From Acarospora socialis (taxonomy: Eukaryota; Ascomycota; Lecanoromycetes; Acarosporales; Acarosporaceae): DNA of 64,000 nt. Location: assembly GCA_025617375.2 (NCBI GenBank), contig JAMYGW020000005.1, forward strand, positions 1,612,001 through 1,676,000, in the 5' to 3' direction. The notes under the pieces were generated by a model. It was not told the origin of the DNA. It did not search any database and saw nothing but the letters and a program-made list of their open reading frames with translations. A program made the translations under genes and the position numbers. Of the stretch, positions 1 to 10,266 are shown piece after piece (position 1 is the stretch's first letter; every line of letters begins with the position of its first letter).

Positions 1-2912
1 TTGATCATTTTCGTATAATGTATCGAGGTCACTTGATCGTACCAACTGTCTTACTCTGTCATTCCCAAGGCCTATTCTATAGTTAAAGTCCCCTAGCCAA
101 ATCACAGTGTCGTGATCGTCGATGGATCTGTTCCGTTGGAATCGAAGACCATGGCTGATTGTTCGGTAATCCCTGTTCCTCTCCTCGTAGTTGGCGAATC
201 CAGCCGCAAGATGGGCGGTTATAAAACATATGCTGGTGTTGGCAAACTCCATACGAATTGCCACCGCGCCTTTGTTTCCCGCCATCCCTGACATTCCTGT
301 CTGCGTTTGGGAGTTAGTATAAGGGATGAATGCAGTTCAACCAACATGTCAACGCTCCTACCTTTTTGACACTACCTTCAACATTTTTGATGTCTCCAAG
401 AACTCCTGTCTTCACAAAAATCATGAGGGCAGCCCCGACGAGCTGCCCACCACGTAGAAGCACGTATTCTTCTGATCTCAACCTCCTCGCGTTTGCATTC
501 AGAGTTTTCTTCACCGCGTTCTCCCATGTCTGGCGCCTTGCCGGGTCTGTCGACATTATTTGCTGGGGACTCAACTCGACTATTTCCTGAAAGCCAACCG
601 CAACTATGTCAGGCTGCCCTTGTGATGGAAAAGTTTCAGGGCACAACCAAGCGGACAGTTCCTCCATGTTACCATGTCCTCTTCCGTTGAGGTTGAATGT
701 GCCAACCCACATCTGGATTGACTTCAATGATGAGAACTCAGAGCTTCTGCAGAACAATAAGTACGAATGCAGAACAACAATGCCCAGTACTTACCGTTTG
801 GTCAGCTCACTCGCCACATAGTCATTGATTGGATCAAACAAGTGAACGGGTGTCTGGCCCATCAATCGACCCTTCATGAACGGAGTCAGGGTCGAGCTCG
901 AACCTTAGCAGTGGGGAAGACCTACTAGTAAAATATCGATGGTGTTCTGTCTGCCTTTGTCCGCGAAATTATTGATGTACATCCTTGCTGCACTCTTTCG
1001 GGCGTCTGCAAAGGCTCCGGCGAGAGACATCTTCCCATGTCTGGTGAAAGATGATTTAAGTGCGCCAGTGCCTGCGTATATCTTGGATAGATACTGACAA
1101 TTAAGGTCAGTTCATTCTCACTTGTCTATGCGGGGATTTACCCTCATACATCACCGTTGTCGGCCCAAAGACTAGAATGTCTCATCCAGAAGTCTGTTGA
1201 AGCACGCTCGCCGCGATGCGCCAAGAAAGACTCGAGTGCCATCTGGCTTATAATGGTTTGTATAAGATTTGTTCTGTCCAGGCAGTCTAAACAGTTGGTA
1301 CGAAAGACACCTTACGAACGGTCAGTTCAGCTGAATTGTGTTTGCCGGCACCGGGACACACCATTTTGCTGCAAGATGACAACAGATTCTCGACTGTTTT
1401 GACCTTCACCTGAGTCCTGATGATCGATTTCGTCCTCGACGAATTCGGATAAATAGTATGCAAACCCTTCCGCGAATGGCTCAATCAGAACCCTGATCAT
1501 ACCTGCGGCCTCATAGCCACCTGGACCTTTCGTTTCGGCATGGAAATCAAATTCGGTCTCTCGTAGAAGATGAAAGTCTGACGAACCCGTTCTCTCTGTA
1601 TCTCGGTTGAGCGGACTGTGGCGGACGTGGTACCGATACCGGTTGGTCAATTCAGCTTCTCCGGGTTTTGATTCGCTCAGTAGGTTCAAAACATGGACGG
1701 TGCCATAACTCAATTCCAACCGCTCAAAGTGTCTGTCGAACGCCGGCTGCGTTGCCTCAGCGGATCTTGTAATCTCTATCTTCTGCTGACCCGGGAGGAG
1801 GCCGGGTGTCTGTTCCCAAAAAACTGGGACTGACCCTCGGATCTGTGCGTAAGAGAAGCATACACCAGAAGGACTCCAGAAGACCACCTCAGTCTCCACA
1901 AAATTTGCTACGTTTCCTTCATCATCCAAGCCGCGGGCATTGAATCTGGTCCCCGCCCTCCGGCACGATAGACGGGACATTATGGTCAACGAGGACGGGA
2001 GACCAGAGTGATCTTGACGTATTGGTGAACCGGATGCCGGTATGGTAACAGTCAGAACGAAACCTCTTATGACAGACATAAGTGTGCGAGATGAATCAAG
2101 AGCTCTTCGCTCGTGGACAGATAAACGTGAACGGAACCTGGCAAGAGGACCGATCATGTATGAATTCCAGAGAAAGTCCTCATCAAGGCTACCCGCGTCA
2201 AATGCAGACGTGTCAGTGGACCTACCCAAAGTTAATGTATGTTGCAAACAAGGGCAGAGCACCGTACCTACCGATCCTGCAACCGTTTCGTGATATCAAA
2301 ATTGACGCTATAGAAGAACGTTCCGCCGCTCAAGAGCTTCTTCAGAGCGAGGCAGGGATGCTCAAGTGCGGGCTCTCTGCGCTCTCGCGAAGACGATTGC
2401 TCGGGTCCATCTAACGAGAGATCTTCTGTTGGGTACGGGTTGATCTCATCTTGGAGAACGTCGTCGTAGTCGGCCCGGTTCAGGCAATCTGAGCTTCTTA
2501 GCCATAATCTCCGCCATTGGGCCCCATCCTACTCACAGAACTCTACGGACGAGATTCTTTGCACCGTCTCCCCAGGTCGAACATTTGCAACCCGAGTAAC
2601 CCCACTGACAACACACAAGAAGACATCATCACTGATAGTTATCAACCCCAGAGTTCCCTGAACACCAGAAGGGGTCAAATTCCGATAACCGTCTAACCCA
2701 ATTGTATCCAAAGCTGCGAACTCCACCATACACCGGGGGACAGCTGAATAGATGGTTGATCCACTAGATTTTGGGTTGGGGCTCGGACCGAAATCTTTAT
2801 ATGACAGTGCTTCAGTCGTGGACTGACCGTGTCGGAATACAAGCGCGTGGGAACTTGTTACAAGCGCTATTGACCGGTGACGGTGGTCCTGAAGGAGGAC
2901 ACGAGTAGACAT
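1..2912 (-). CDS. Synaptojanin-like phosphoinositide phosphatase (Sac1 + inositol 5-phosphatase), 3' end off window
   Basis: Dephosphorylates membrane phosphoinositides, chiefly PI(4,5)P2 through the 5-phosphatase and monophosphates through the Sac1 domain; the family (yeast Inp51/52/53) acts in endocytosis and at the Golgi/endosome. The ATG at 2912 opens a Sac1 N-terminus. Introns fit at 2488-2536, 2222-2271 and 1311-1361, with more further on. After the 1311-1361 intron the Sac catalytic motif FRTNCLDCLDRTN is intact (about 1262-1308). The segment LSKIYAGTGALKSSF follows, then the 5-phosphatase start WVGTFNLNGRG (about 715-680), PDIVAVGFQE, and near the edge WLGDFNYRIGL, the metal-binding motif. 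Both domains look catalytically competent. The rest of the 5-phosphatase and any proline-rich tail lie beyond base 1, so Inp51, 52 and 53 cannot be told apart. It is transcribed divergently from PXR1. Confidence 0.93.
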
Positions 2913-3759
2913 CCTTAGGTGATCCCATCAATATTGGACGTCTTCGGTGCCGACTCCAATCACTTTGCAGGTCTACCGTTCTCCATGGATTTGCAACCTC
3001 CAAGCCTGCATTCCGTGGTACAATGAATTTGCTCAAGACGACCAGAATGATCGCCGGGTTGATTATGGTCAAGCTACAGCTGCCTTGTCCTGGAGGGACA
3101 CATGCATGAGGTTCTTGTGGTGCTCCGAAATATGTATTATATCACTGCACCACAATTTCTCCCAGGTGCAGTGAGCGCTGACACAATACCTACTTCTAAT
3201 ATAGGCTGCCGTACTCTAAGCCCCAATTTGTTGACCCTTCCAACTACCACAACAACAGCTGAATTCTGACTCCTGGATGAGCACCAACTCTTATGAATTG
3301 TCTTTACTTGCTCCCATTAAGGCTCTGTTCTTCATCATTCACCTGGACCATATTAATCTTTAAATTCTGTGCACCTACCTATTCCTGAAGTCGAAGTCAT
3401 AATCTCAGTCAAGGGAAGCCCTTGATGGAGGTCGGCTATACTGTGAAGTCGTTGTCTGCGACATGCTGGAGATCGTTAGCTACGGATTCGGGTCACTATG
3501 TTCTGAGTAGTTTTGGTTCTCTCATACTCGTACAATTCGTATCTATACCTCTTTTACTTGGTATATAGGTCGCGCACAGAGGAAAGTTCCGTCGGGAGAA
3601 AAGAAGCGGAAGCGCACAAATTGCTCGGTAAGGTAAGGTACCGAGTATTGGTCGAGCAGGAGCACCTTGCCCTTTCAACTGGATTGCATCAAACATGGAA
3701 TTGTAGGGTCGTGGTGAACTGTACGCACTTTATAAGTGTAGCGGAGCATTTAGATTACC
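2913..3759. promoter_or_regulatory. Shared divergent upstream region of the synaptojanin-like gene and PXR1
   Basis: These 847 bp separate two divergent start codons, so they must hold both promoters. A GGTAAGGTAAGGTACC-type run near 3627-3643 belongs to the dispersed TAAGGTA/TACCTTA motif seen in other intergenic stretches here. No convincing TATA element or further gene was seen. Confidence 0.5.
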
Positions 3760-4931
3760 ATGGGTCTCTCTGGTCCCCGCAAGTAAATACGACACCAGTC
3801 TGGTACGCCGCACCTCTTTGTCATGTTGCTGATGTGAGTAGGCGCACAAAGATATCGCACGACCCTAACAATACGACTTGGAGCCGGTCGGCGAACACAT
3901 TCGGACACAAGATACTTACATCTCAAGGTTGGAGTCCTGGACACTTCCTAGGAGCAGAAGCTGCCTCTCATGCCAAACATTACACGATTGCCAACGCCTC
4001 ACATATCCGAGTGGCCCTGAAGGATGATAATCTTGGGCTGGGGGCTAAGCGCGGGAGTGGGCAAGTTGAAGGCCAATGCACGGGACTTGACGCTTTTCAA
4101 GGTTTGTTGGGGCGACTCAACGGGAAGGGTGAAAGCGAGTTACAGAAGGAGCAAGACTCGCGGAACGACTTGAAGCGAGCCATCTACACAGAACGCCGCT
4201 GGGGCTCAGTTCGATTTGTCAGTGGAGGCTTGCTGGTGGGTGAAAAGATACAAGCCATCGATGATTCCCAGGCAGCAAGTCTTCGGCTTGTGCCCAAACA
4301 TGGAGGGCCACCAGCATGGCCAACCTCTTTAACATCTCGAGAGAAACGAGGACAGGATGGTACCACGAAGTCAGGTGCCGAACCAGAGCCAATAGCGGCA
4401 GGTAAGACGAATACCCGGAAGACAAAGAGGAAGCGGTCGAGGTCACAGGGCGAAATGAACAGTGTAGGTGGTGTGGAAGCAGAGGTCGTGCAACGCAACA
4501 CCCAACTCAAGATGCCAGCTCCTGGCTTGACCAACTCGACTGCCACACTCTCTTCGCCGATGCTTGCGGATGGGTTGACCTCGGGAAAGAACGGTGCTCA
4601 AGGGAAGGAAGCCAAGGTGGAGAAATGGAGCTTGAAGGCCGAGCGAAGAGCGATGAAAGATGTCAAGAGGAAGAGGAGGGTTGGCCGGGAGACTAGTTCG
4701 ACGACGATGGCTTGCACCGATCAGTCTGAACGAAACGGTATGGTGGAAGATAACGCGAAAGTTCTGAACGTAGCAGATCAAAGCCAATCCGATAGCAACA
4801 ACACGGTACCTACGCTGAGCTCTGCTGTCATGCTCTCAGGTGGCAGGCACGCAGTCAGACGTAGATATATACAGCAGAAGAAATTAGCAGTTATTGACAT
4901 GAAGGCGCTAAATGAGGTTCGTTCTGCATGA
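3760..4931 (+). CDS. PXR1: G-patch nucleolar protein PXR1/GNO1 (PinX1 family)
   Basis: PinX1-family proteins work in the nucleolus in rRNA and snoRNA processing as a cofactor of the Prp43 helicase, and PinX1 also inhibits telomerase. The start is the short exon MGLSGPRK at 3760-3782; an intron (3783-3841, 59 bp) splits the Lys codon and joins to RTKISHDPNNTTW, the typical family opening. The G-patch follows (HILTSQGW-like start, GHFLGA, KDDNLGLGAKRG; about residues 25-80), then LDAFQGLLGRLNGK and FVSGGLL, which are conserved in fungal orthologues. A lysine/arginine-rich low-complexity stretch leads to the conserved C-terminus GRHAVRRRYIQQKKLAVID. Joined exons give 370 residues, near the usual length. 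A longer unspliced reading starting at 3513 is not needed. Confidence 0.93.
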
Positions 4932-6062
4932 ACTGACTGAGATGATAGAGATTGCTAAGGAGTGTCTAGATTCTTATGGTCAAATCATGACCGCCTCCGG
5001 CCATCTCAGATAACATGGGAAGGTAGTGTCATGGCAGCAAGGCTTAAGGCGCCAGCACGTACTTAGTTAGCATACAGGGGCGCAAAGATGCCCTCTTTAG
5101 TTGCAGACAATCACACAAAACCAACTATTGGCAGCTCTGATTGATATGAATGCTCAGTTTGAAGTCATTCATGGAAGAATTTGTCATGCTGTGTTACTCA
5201 CATCTGTTCTTAGGCTGACGGGAAATCTACGTGAGTGCTTTTACCATAGAAACTCACCAAGAGCCTTTGTTTGGGCTTTTCAACAGTTTCGTGTCAGAAT
5301 TCACATTCACTTTCAACACTAGTATCTGCCCCAATTTGGACCCTGTACACTTTGTCTCAGGTCTTACGACGCACACTCAACTGCGACTTCTTTCAGTTTT
5401 TCTCACATATCCAGTTGTTGGTCAATCTGAAGGATGTGTAACCCGCCCTTCTAACTGTGAATCACTAACAAAGCATTGGAACAAGGTAAAATTCATCGGT
5501 TCATGGTTGAGGCTTGGTTCATGTTAAATCCACTACCATGGAAGTTCATCGGATTCATCTCGTTCTGAGATTTGGCAAGAAGTCATTACCAGCGCGACAA
5601 CATTCCATGTAGCTAATGGAACACACCTTATAGATCATCCGTAATGTTGGCTGGGGAGATTTGGCACTGGATCGCTGTGCCAGAACCTGCGGTTTTCTGA
5701 CACTTACCACTATGCTTGAACGCAAACAACACAATATTAGATCAGTGGAGAAAAACGACTCTGGTTCCGGTCAGATAGTCATGGATGGGCTCTACGATGG
5801 CGTCTCTTCCCCAAAGAAGGGGTTCCAGAGCAGAAGTTTATACTTGAAGACTTTGCGTACTACCTCAACAATGTCGTTCAGGACCAAATTGCGAGGACCA
5901 TCGTCAGGTTCTGTCATGGTCTGGGAGCCCCAAGTTGTGAATATGGAGACAGTCAACTCAGTTCGGTGTTGCAGGCCCCGTTGCCTTTGGACACCTGACC
6001 GCACAGACCTCAATCTTGCAGCGTCAGGTCCGCGGTTTACAGATCACCCTCTGGTCTTGCAG
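4932..6062. other. Non-assigned stretch with coding-like debris
   Basis: No intact gene was found. One frame around 5815-5997 reads coding-like, with FILEDFAYYLNNVVQDQIAR followed by IVRFCHGLGAPSCEYGDSQ, but it has no supported start, partner exon or family. It may be an upstream exon of the broken MT-A70 gene that follows, or a separate decayed gene. Confidence 0.3.
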
Positions 6063-6999
6063 GAGCAGATGATTTCGAGCCCGTTACACAATTGCCTATT
6101 CGTCCAGCTAAGTATCTCCTCTTTGACGCAATCCTAGTGTCGCGGCTGCCTCCAGTTATCAGACCTCAAGCCCTCCGTCGCCTGCCACTGCCCGACTTCA
6201 ACGCACGACCATCATTCTGTTTTGTTTGGGTTGGAGATTTTGCAGATATCGAAACATACGAAGAGGTTTTGGAGGCATGGGGCTTTAGAGTTGCGGAGGA
6301 TGTTGTAAATGATGACGCAAGCCTAACTGGCAACAGGATGCCAGCGATTACGCAAGATTACTGTTGCAAGAAGGATCCGTTACAACATGGAATCCAGAGG
6401 CGTCCTGACTGTGACGAAACACGGCTCGGGAATCTAACCCAGGCAGGGATTATGTTGGAACTGGGATTCGATCAAGCATGACCGTTGTGGGACGGACTCT
6501 AGGTGCTTCAGGTCCAGTCACATCCAGCAATAGCCTTATTGTCCTATATTACCATTTCTGGCGTCCGTCCCCGGGATCTTCCGACGGACCGCCCGCCATT
6601 GCCTTCTGGGAATCAAGGGCTCATTGAAACGGTAGGTCCCCTTCGTGAATCCGCTTCAATACATATGGCCGACGAAACCTGCTCTAGATCTTCTGATGGT
6701 ACCATTGTTCATTGCGACGTTGATACGGATGTTCTGCTCTGCAGTGGTGCGGTAGCTATGCCTCGATAGGGATGAAATGCTGATATTTCGGCAGACTCAG
6801 CAACTGCCGTCACCGACCTGCTTGATCAATCGAGAACTTCACTCTTGGCCGACGACGCTTGCATCTGTTCGGGGACAACGGGGCGAGGCGACCAGGATGT
6901 GTGACCCCGGGCTCGACCGTCTCAGAGACTAATTTCGATTCACGGACTTGGCTGAACGGGATGCGAAAGACGTTTGGTGGAGGTATCACAAACGATTGA
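6063..6999 (+). pseudogene. Broken MT-A70 family gene (Kar4/METTL14 type)
   Basis: The MT-A70 family includes the m6A-RNA methyltransferase Ime4/METTL3 and its non-catalytic partner Kar4/METTL14. Recognisable blocks in order are FDAILV, then LPDFNARPSFCFVWVGD and EAWGFRVAEDVV (about 6130-6305), HCLLGIKGSLKR (about 6597-6631), an intron 6632-6687, RSSDGTIVHCDVDTDVLL, and IENFTLGRRRLHLFGDNGARR (split here as IENFTLGRRR and LHLFG, about 6829-6880), ending in PGSTVSETNF and a stop at 6997-6999. Two things mark decay. The position of the DPPW/EPPL signature after the first block reads VSRLPP. The LLD and IENF segments near 6818-6831 sit in frames one base apart with no splice signals between. No upstream N-terminal exons could be supported. 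It could be a dead duplicate of the true Kar4 gene. Confidence 0.72.
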
Positions 7000-7515
7000 G
7001 AGTTCAAGACCGAGATCTCCTCCGAACAGCACTTGAGAGTCGTATGTTTGGATTCCGTCAGCTTCAAGACCTACAAGTGGCTGCTGTCTGCTCGCTGGGA
7101 CTTTATGACTTTCAAGGCAGTCAGAAATTGATAGTGCCAAATCTACTCCCAGAATGACGGCTCCGGACCTCATACTAGGTAGGGTTGTGGATGACTTGCT
7201 AGTTACTACGACTTTGATCAACGAGAGCCATTAAAAGGTCACGATATTTTGGCCTAGTAACAGTTTTGGGATGCTAGTAGCCACCTTTTTGAGACCGTTA
7301 TACGGTTATAGTCCCCTTACCTGAGCCCATATCCATACCTCAGACTCCAGGAGCAGGGCTTGGTCTTCAATGGAACTGTGATTACCACGACTGAATACGT
7401 CTCTTATGCGCTACCACTGTCTCCATAACTGCTCATTCAAGGCGTCATCGGTTTGCCAGAGCGCTCTATCTGGCAATGGCTGGGCTGTCCTCCCTTCTCC
7501 TGCGGGGCGACTTGG
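7000..7515. other. Intergenic, nothing recognised
   Basis: About 0.5 kb with only short random open frames; it separates the MT-A70 pseudogene from the foldback element. Confidence 0.5.
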
Positions 7516-8093
7516 TTGTACGAAGTCGGAAGACATAAGTCTGCGAGCCCCAGCAACAACCTCACAACCAACTTTCAACGGATTGTATAGTAACAACCAT
7601 ATAAATCTGTAGCTTCAAAACATAAGTAACGATAGTCATTATATTCGTAAATGTTCTCATAATTTGTTGTAACTTAATTGCATCACTAGAAGGTGAAATA
7701 CCCAGGTATGTGTTCGCCTAAGCGGAACCTTTTCGGACAGGAGACACCTGCTAGCCAAATCTGGAATGGTGGAGAGATTTTTACAGCATGTTGTCGCTAA
7801 ACAACATGCTAGCACCTATATTATCAAATTCATGTTTATACCTACTCTGTTGTTTGACACCTGAACTCCACATTTGCTCAATACTTGTTACACTGTTCTT
7901 CAGACATGTATTAAAATTTTTGACAGAGAAAATCTGGAAGAAAGCTTCAAAGGGGTGGTCGAGAAGGTGAGATATGTCTTCAGAATTGAGCTCCCCATCA
8001 TGCCTGATTTGGCTAGCAGGTCCTGTCCCCGTCTCCTGTCCGGAAAGGTTCTGTCGCTTAAGACGCAGACTTATGTCTTCCGACTTCGTACAA
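7516..8093. repeat. Foldback (inverted-repeat) element with an interrupted left arm
   Basis: The outer arms match over about 29 bp: TTGTACGAAGTCGGAAGAC onward at 7516 and its reverse complement ending at 8093. The right arm runs straight on from this block into the GGACAGGAGAC ... CTGCTAGCCAAAT block (8013-8065). On the left the second block lies at about 7722-7765, some 170 bp further in, so the left arm carries an insertion (about 7547-7715) or the right arm a deletion. A small hairpin, GCATGTTGT ... ACAACATGC, sits at about 7786-7809. There is no transposase frame. It looks like a non-autonomous DNA element or a local inverted duplication; no clear target-site duplication was found. Confidence 0.7.
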
Positions 8094-8156
8094 AGACCGT
8101 GGCCGTTGTCGAGAATTCTCGAGGTCTCCCGGTGAGACCTCGCGGGAATGCGCTCG

Positions 8157-8227
8157 TGGTTGCCAGCCTGAAAGATGAGGACATCTCGTGGTTGCCAGCC
8201 TGAAAGATGAGGACATCTCGTGGTTGC
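8157..8227. repeat. 32-bp tandem duplication (2.2 copies)
   Basis: The unit beginning TGGTTGCCAGCCTGAAAG is repeated exactly at 8157-8188 and 8189-8220, followed by a partial third copy. It lies just outside the right arm of the foldback element. The identity of the two copies implies a recent duplication. Confidence 0.9.
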
Positions 8228-8890
8228 GCGTGATCTTACCAGAGTGGAAAAGAACATCTGGGTCGCGAACGACGCCGACGCAACCTTGACCGTACCGATT
8301 AATAAGGGTAGAGAATCGATGGTGCATCTCAGGTGGGTAAAACGTTGATCTGCGAGTGATCATGATTGATTCGAGGCAACCCCGGACAGCTTCATTGTTG
8401 ACAACTATGTCATCTCCCACAAGTCACTATCTTCATGCATAGTCTGCAATATCAATGGCACAACGATGATCCTTTATACGGTAACTTCAGCCTTGCTCTT
8501 CCACAAGATGAAGCCTTGGCCTATGCAACGTTCGACAGATGGAATCCCGGTTCTTCACAATCTCCAGCTGCCGTACATTGCAAGAGAGGAATACGTAAAT
8601 CTTCGCTGCACATAGACTCCAGGCTGTCCTGCCGTGATCAGACCTATTACTTACGGGCCCAACGATTCTATCGCCGAGACACCTATGAAAACGATTTCAC
8701 AGAGTTGTTCCATAACACTATGGTTCTTGAAGTTATCGGGGTCGGATGTTGCTCAATTCGCAGTCTCTTGGGAGAAATTGCTCGAACGGCCGCTCGACGA
8801 CTACAAACGCTATGGGGGCTGGCTACTAATGACACCACTCGAGAGGATCAAACAAGCGGTAGACTAATGGAATATTCCTTGGCATAGGAC
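8228..8890. other. Coding-like remnants, family unknown
   Basis: On the minus strand, 8420 to about 8230 reads MGDDIVVNNEAVRGCLESIM and continues with protein-like composition until it enters the 32-bp repeat, as if a gene had been cut off there. On the plus strand, frames at 8437-8640 (QWHNDDPLYGNFSLALPQDE) and 8634-8867 (DVAQFAVSWEKLLERPLDDY, ending ERIKQAVD) look coding but shift frame with no credible introns. They may be one or two decayed genes; no family is recognised. Confidence 0.35.
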
Positions 8891-9601
8891 GTTTCCTAAC
8901 TTGGATCTGTAGTAACTTGGGGATATTCAGCACATACGTCCCGTAATGTGCCTTCACTGCCTTGAGATCATGTCCTCTCCCGGGTCTGAAAGTTGGGAAG
9001 TTTTGACAGGAGCCAAGGTCACATACTGACTATCTGAATAGTGATATTTCTAAGTTCCCAATACACTGCCCAGACGTTGGGGCTTGTTATTGCAGAACCT
9101 TCGGACTTTGCGACCTGAACTGTACGCAGACATTGTGTGACGGAAGATACACCCTTCCCCATTATTCAATGATGCCAGAGGGCTGGCCTGAGAATGGCTG
9201 GCCCTGAAAACTTCCGGACCGACCTGAGAAGCTTTACTCGTATGAAAGGGCGACTCGGTCGACGTCGATAAGGAGCGAACTGATTTACAATCTCCTAATA
9301 TGGCCAATATGGCCAATATAGCACAGTTCTAGCTACCCAGGTACTCTGTCTACGTCTAGAAATGGTTAAAATACTCTAGGTTCATGATCAAGAGGTATCT
9401 TGATTGTTGAGAGGATTCCTTTTGAAGGCAGACAACCTGTTCGTTGCGTTCTTCAACGCGGTGTGGCCAGAAACTTGAAGTGTGTGGGACATGAGGATTG
9501 AGTAAGGTTATCATGTGCAACAGAAGCCAAGCCTGTTGTGTGACATCTGGTTATCGCTATTATTCGAGTAGACGCCTAACTCCAATTTAGGTACGCACTT
9601 G
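8891..9601. other. Intergenic, nothing recognised
   Basis: No gene or clear repeat apart from a short duplicated ATGGCCAATAT-type pair near 9299-9318. Confidence 0.5.
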
Positions 9602-9775
9602 TAAGAGTATGGGTCATAAGTAACTGGACAAGAGATAAAATTTCTAAGTCAGAATTAACTGAAGACCATATAAGTAAAAACTTGCGTGATTGTAGCACTT
9701 AGTAAAAGATTTCCCGGTTAATTCTGACTTAGAAATTTATCGCTTGTCCACTCACTTATGACCCATACTCTTTTC
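9602..9775. mobile_element. MITE-like hairpin element with ~60-bp terminal inverted repeats
   Basis: The left arm AAGAGTATGGGTCATAAGT (from about 9603) continues through TTTCTAAGTCAGAATTAA to about 9660. The right arm (about 9716-9775) is its near-perfect reverse complement. Only about 55 bp lies between the arms, so the element is almost all terminal repeat and has no coding capacity. CTTGT flanks both sides (9597-9601 and about 9775-9779), a possible 5-bp target duplication, but the exact ends are uncertain by 1-3 bp. Confidence 0.75.
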
Positions 9776-10266
9776 TTGTGTTAGCACTTTCACGAGTAGT
9801 TGGGGGCATACGGTACGAGTACCTAAGGTAAGATGCGAAGTAAGGTAGAGCTCCTACAGCTCTGACGTACCGCATACGTTATTCCCGCTGCTCAGCTTGG
9901 TGGTGGCTGTTGAAAGCCCGAGGCTACTAGTAGAGGACAGAGGTCGCGGCAGAGCCACTACTAACATCGTGCCTACCTATAGAGAAGACATTTTGGTGTA
10001 GGTCACTTTTAGTGTGCCATCATTTCTGTGCTCTAGCCTCGGAGTACTCCGTACCCCTCCAAAATCACCGTAGAAGTTCCGAACAAACAGTTCAAGATTG
10101 AGCATACTTATAGGCAATAATTCTACCCTACTTGACCTCTCTCGTCTTCAGTACCGAGTGCCTACCTCTGGGCCAACAGAATCTCAATTTAATGAGTTCA
10201 TAACCCTGCAACAGGTGGTCCCTTGCTACAAATCACCTGCGGGTGAGGTTGACCTAATCCACAGCC
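9776..10266. other. Upstream region of the Tsl1-like gene
   Basis: About 490 bp holding several TAAGGTA-type motif copies near 9825-9850 and the presumed promoter and 5' leader of the trehalose gene. No open frame of interest. Confidence 0.5.

Noticed and set aside
3513-3759. Extended N-terminus for PXR1 by reading through from 3513
   Set aside because: The family opening MGLSGPRK plus a good intron at 3783-3841 explains the data; the longer reading has no conserved residues.
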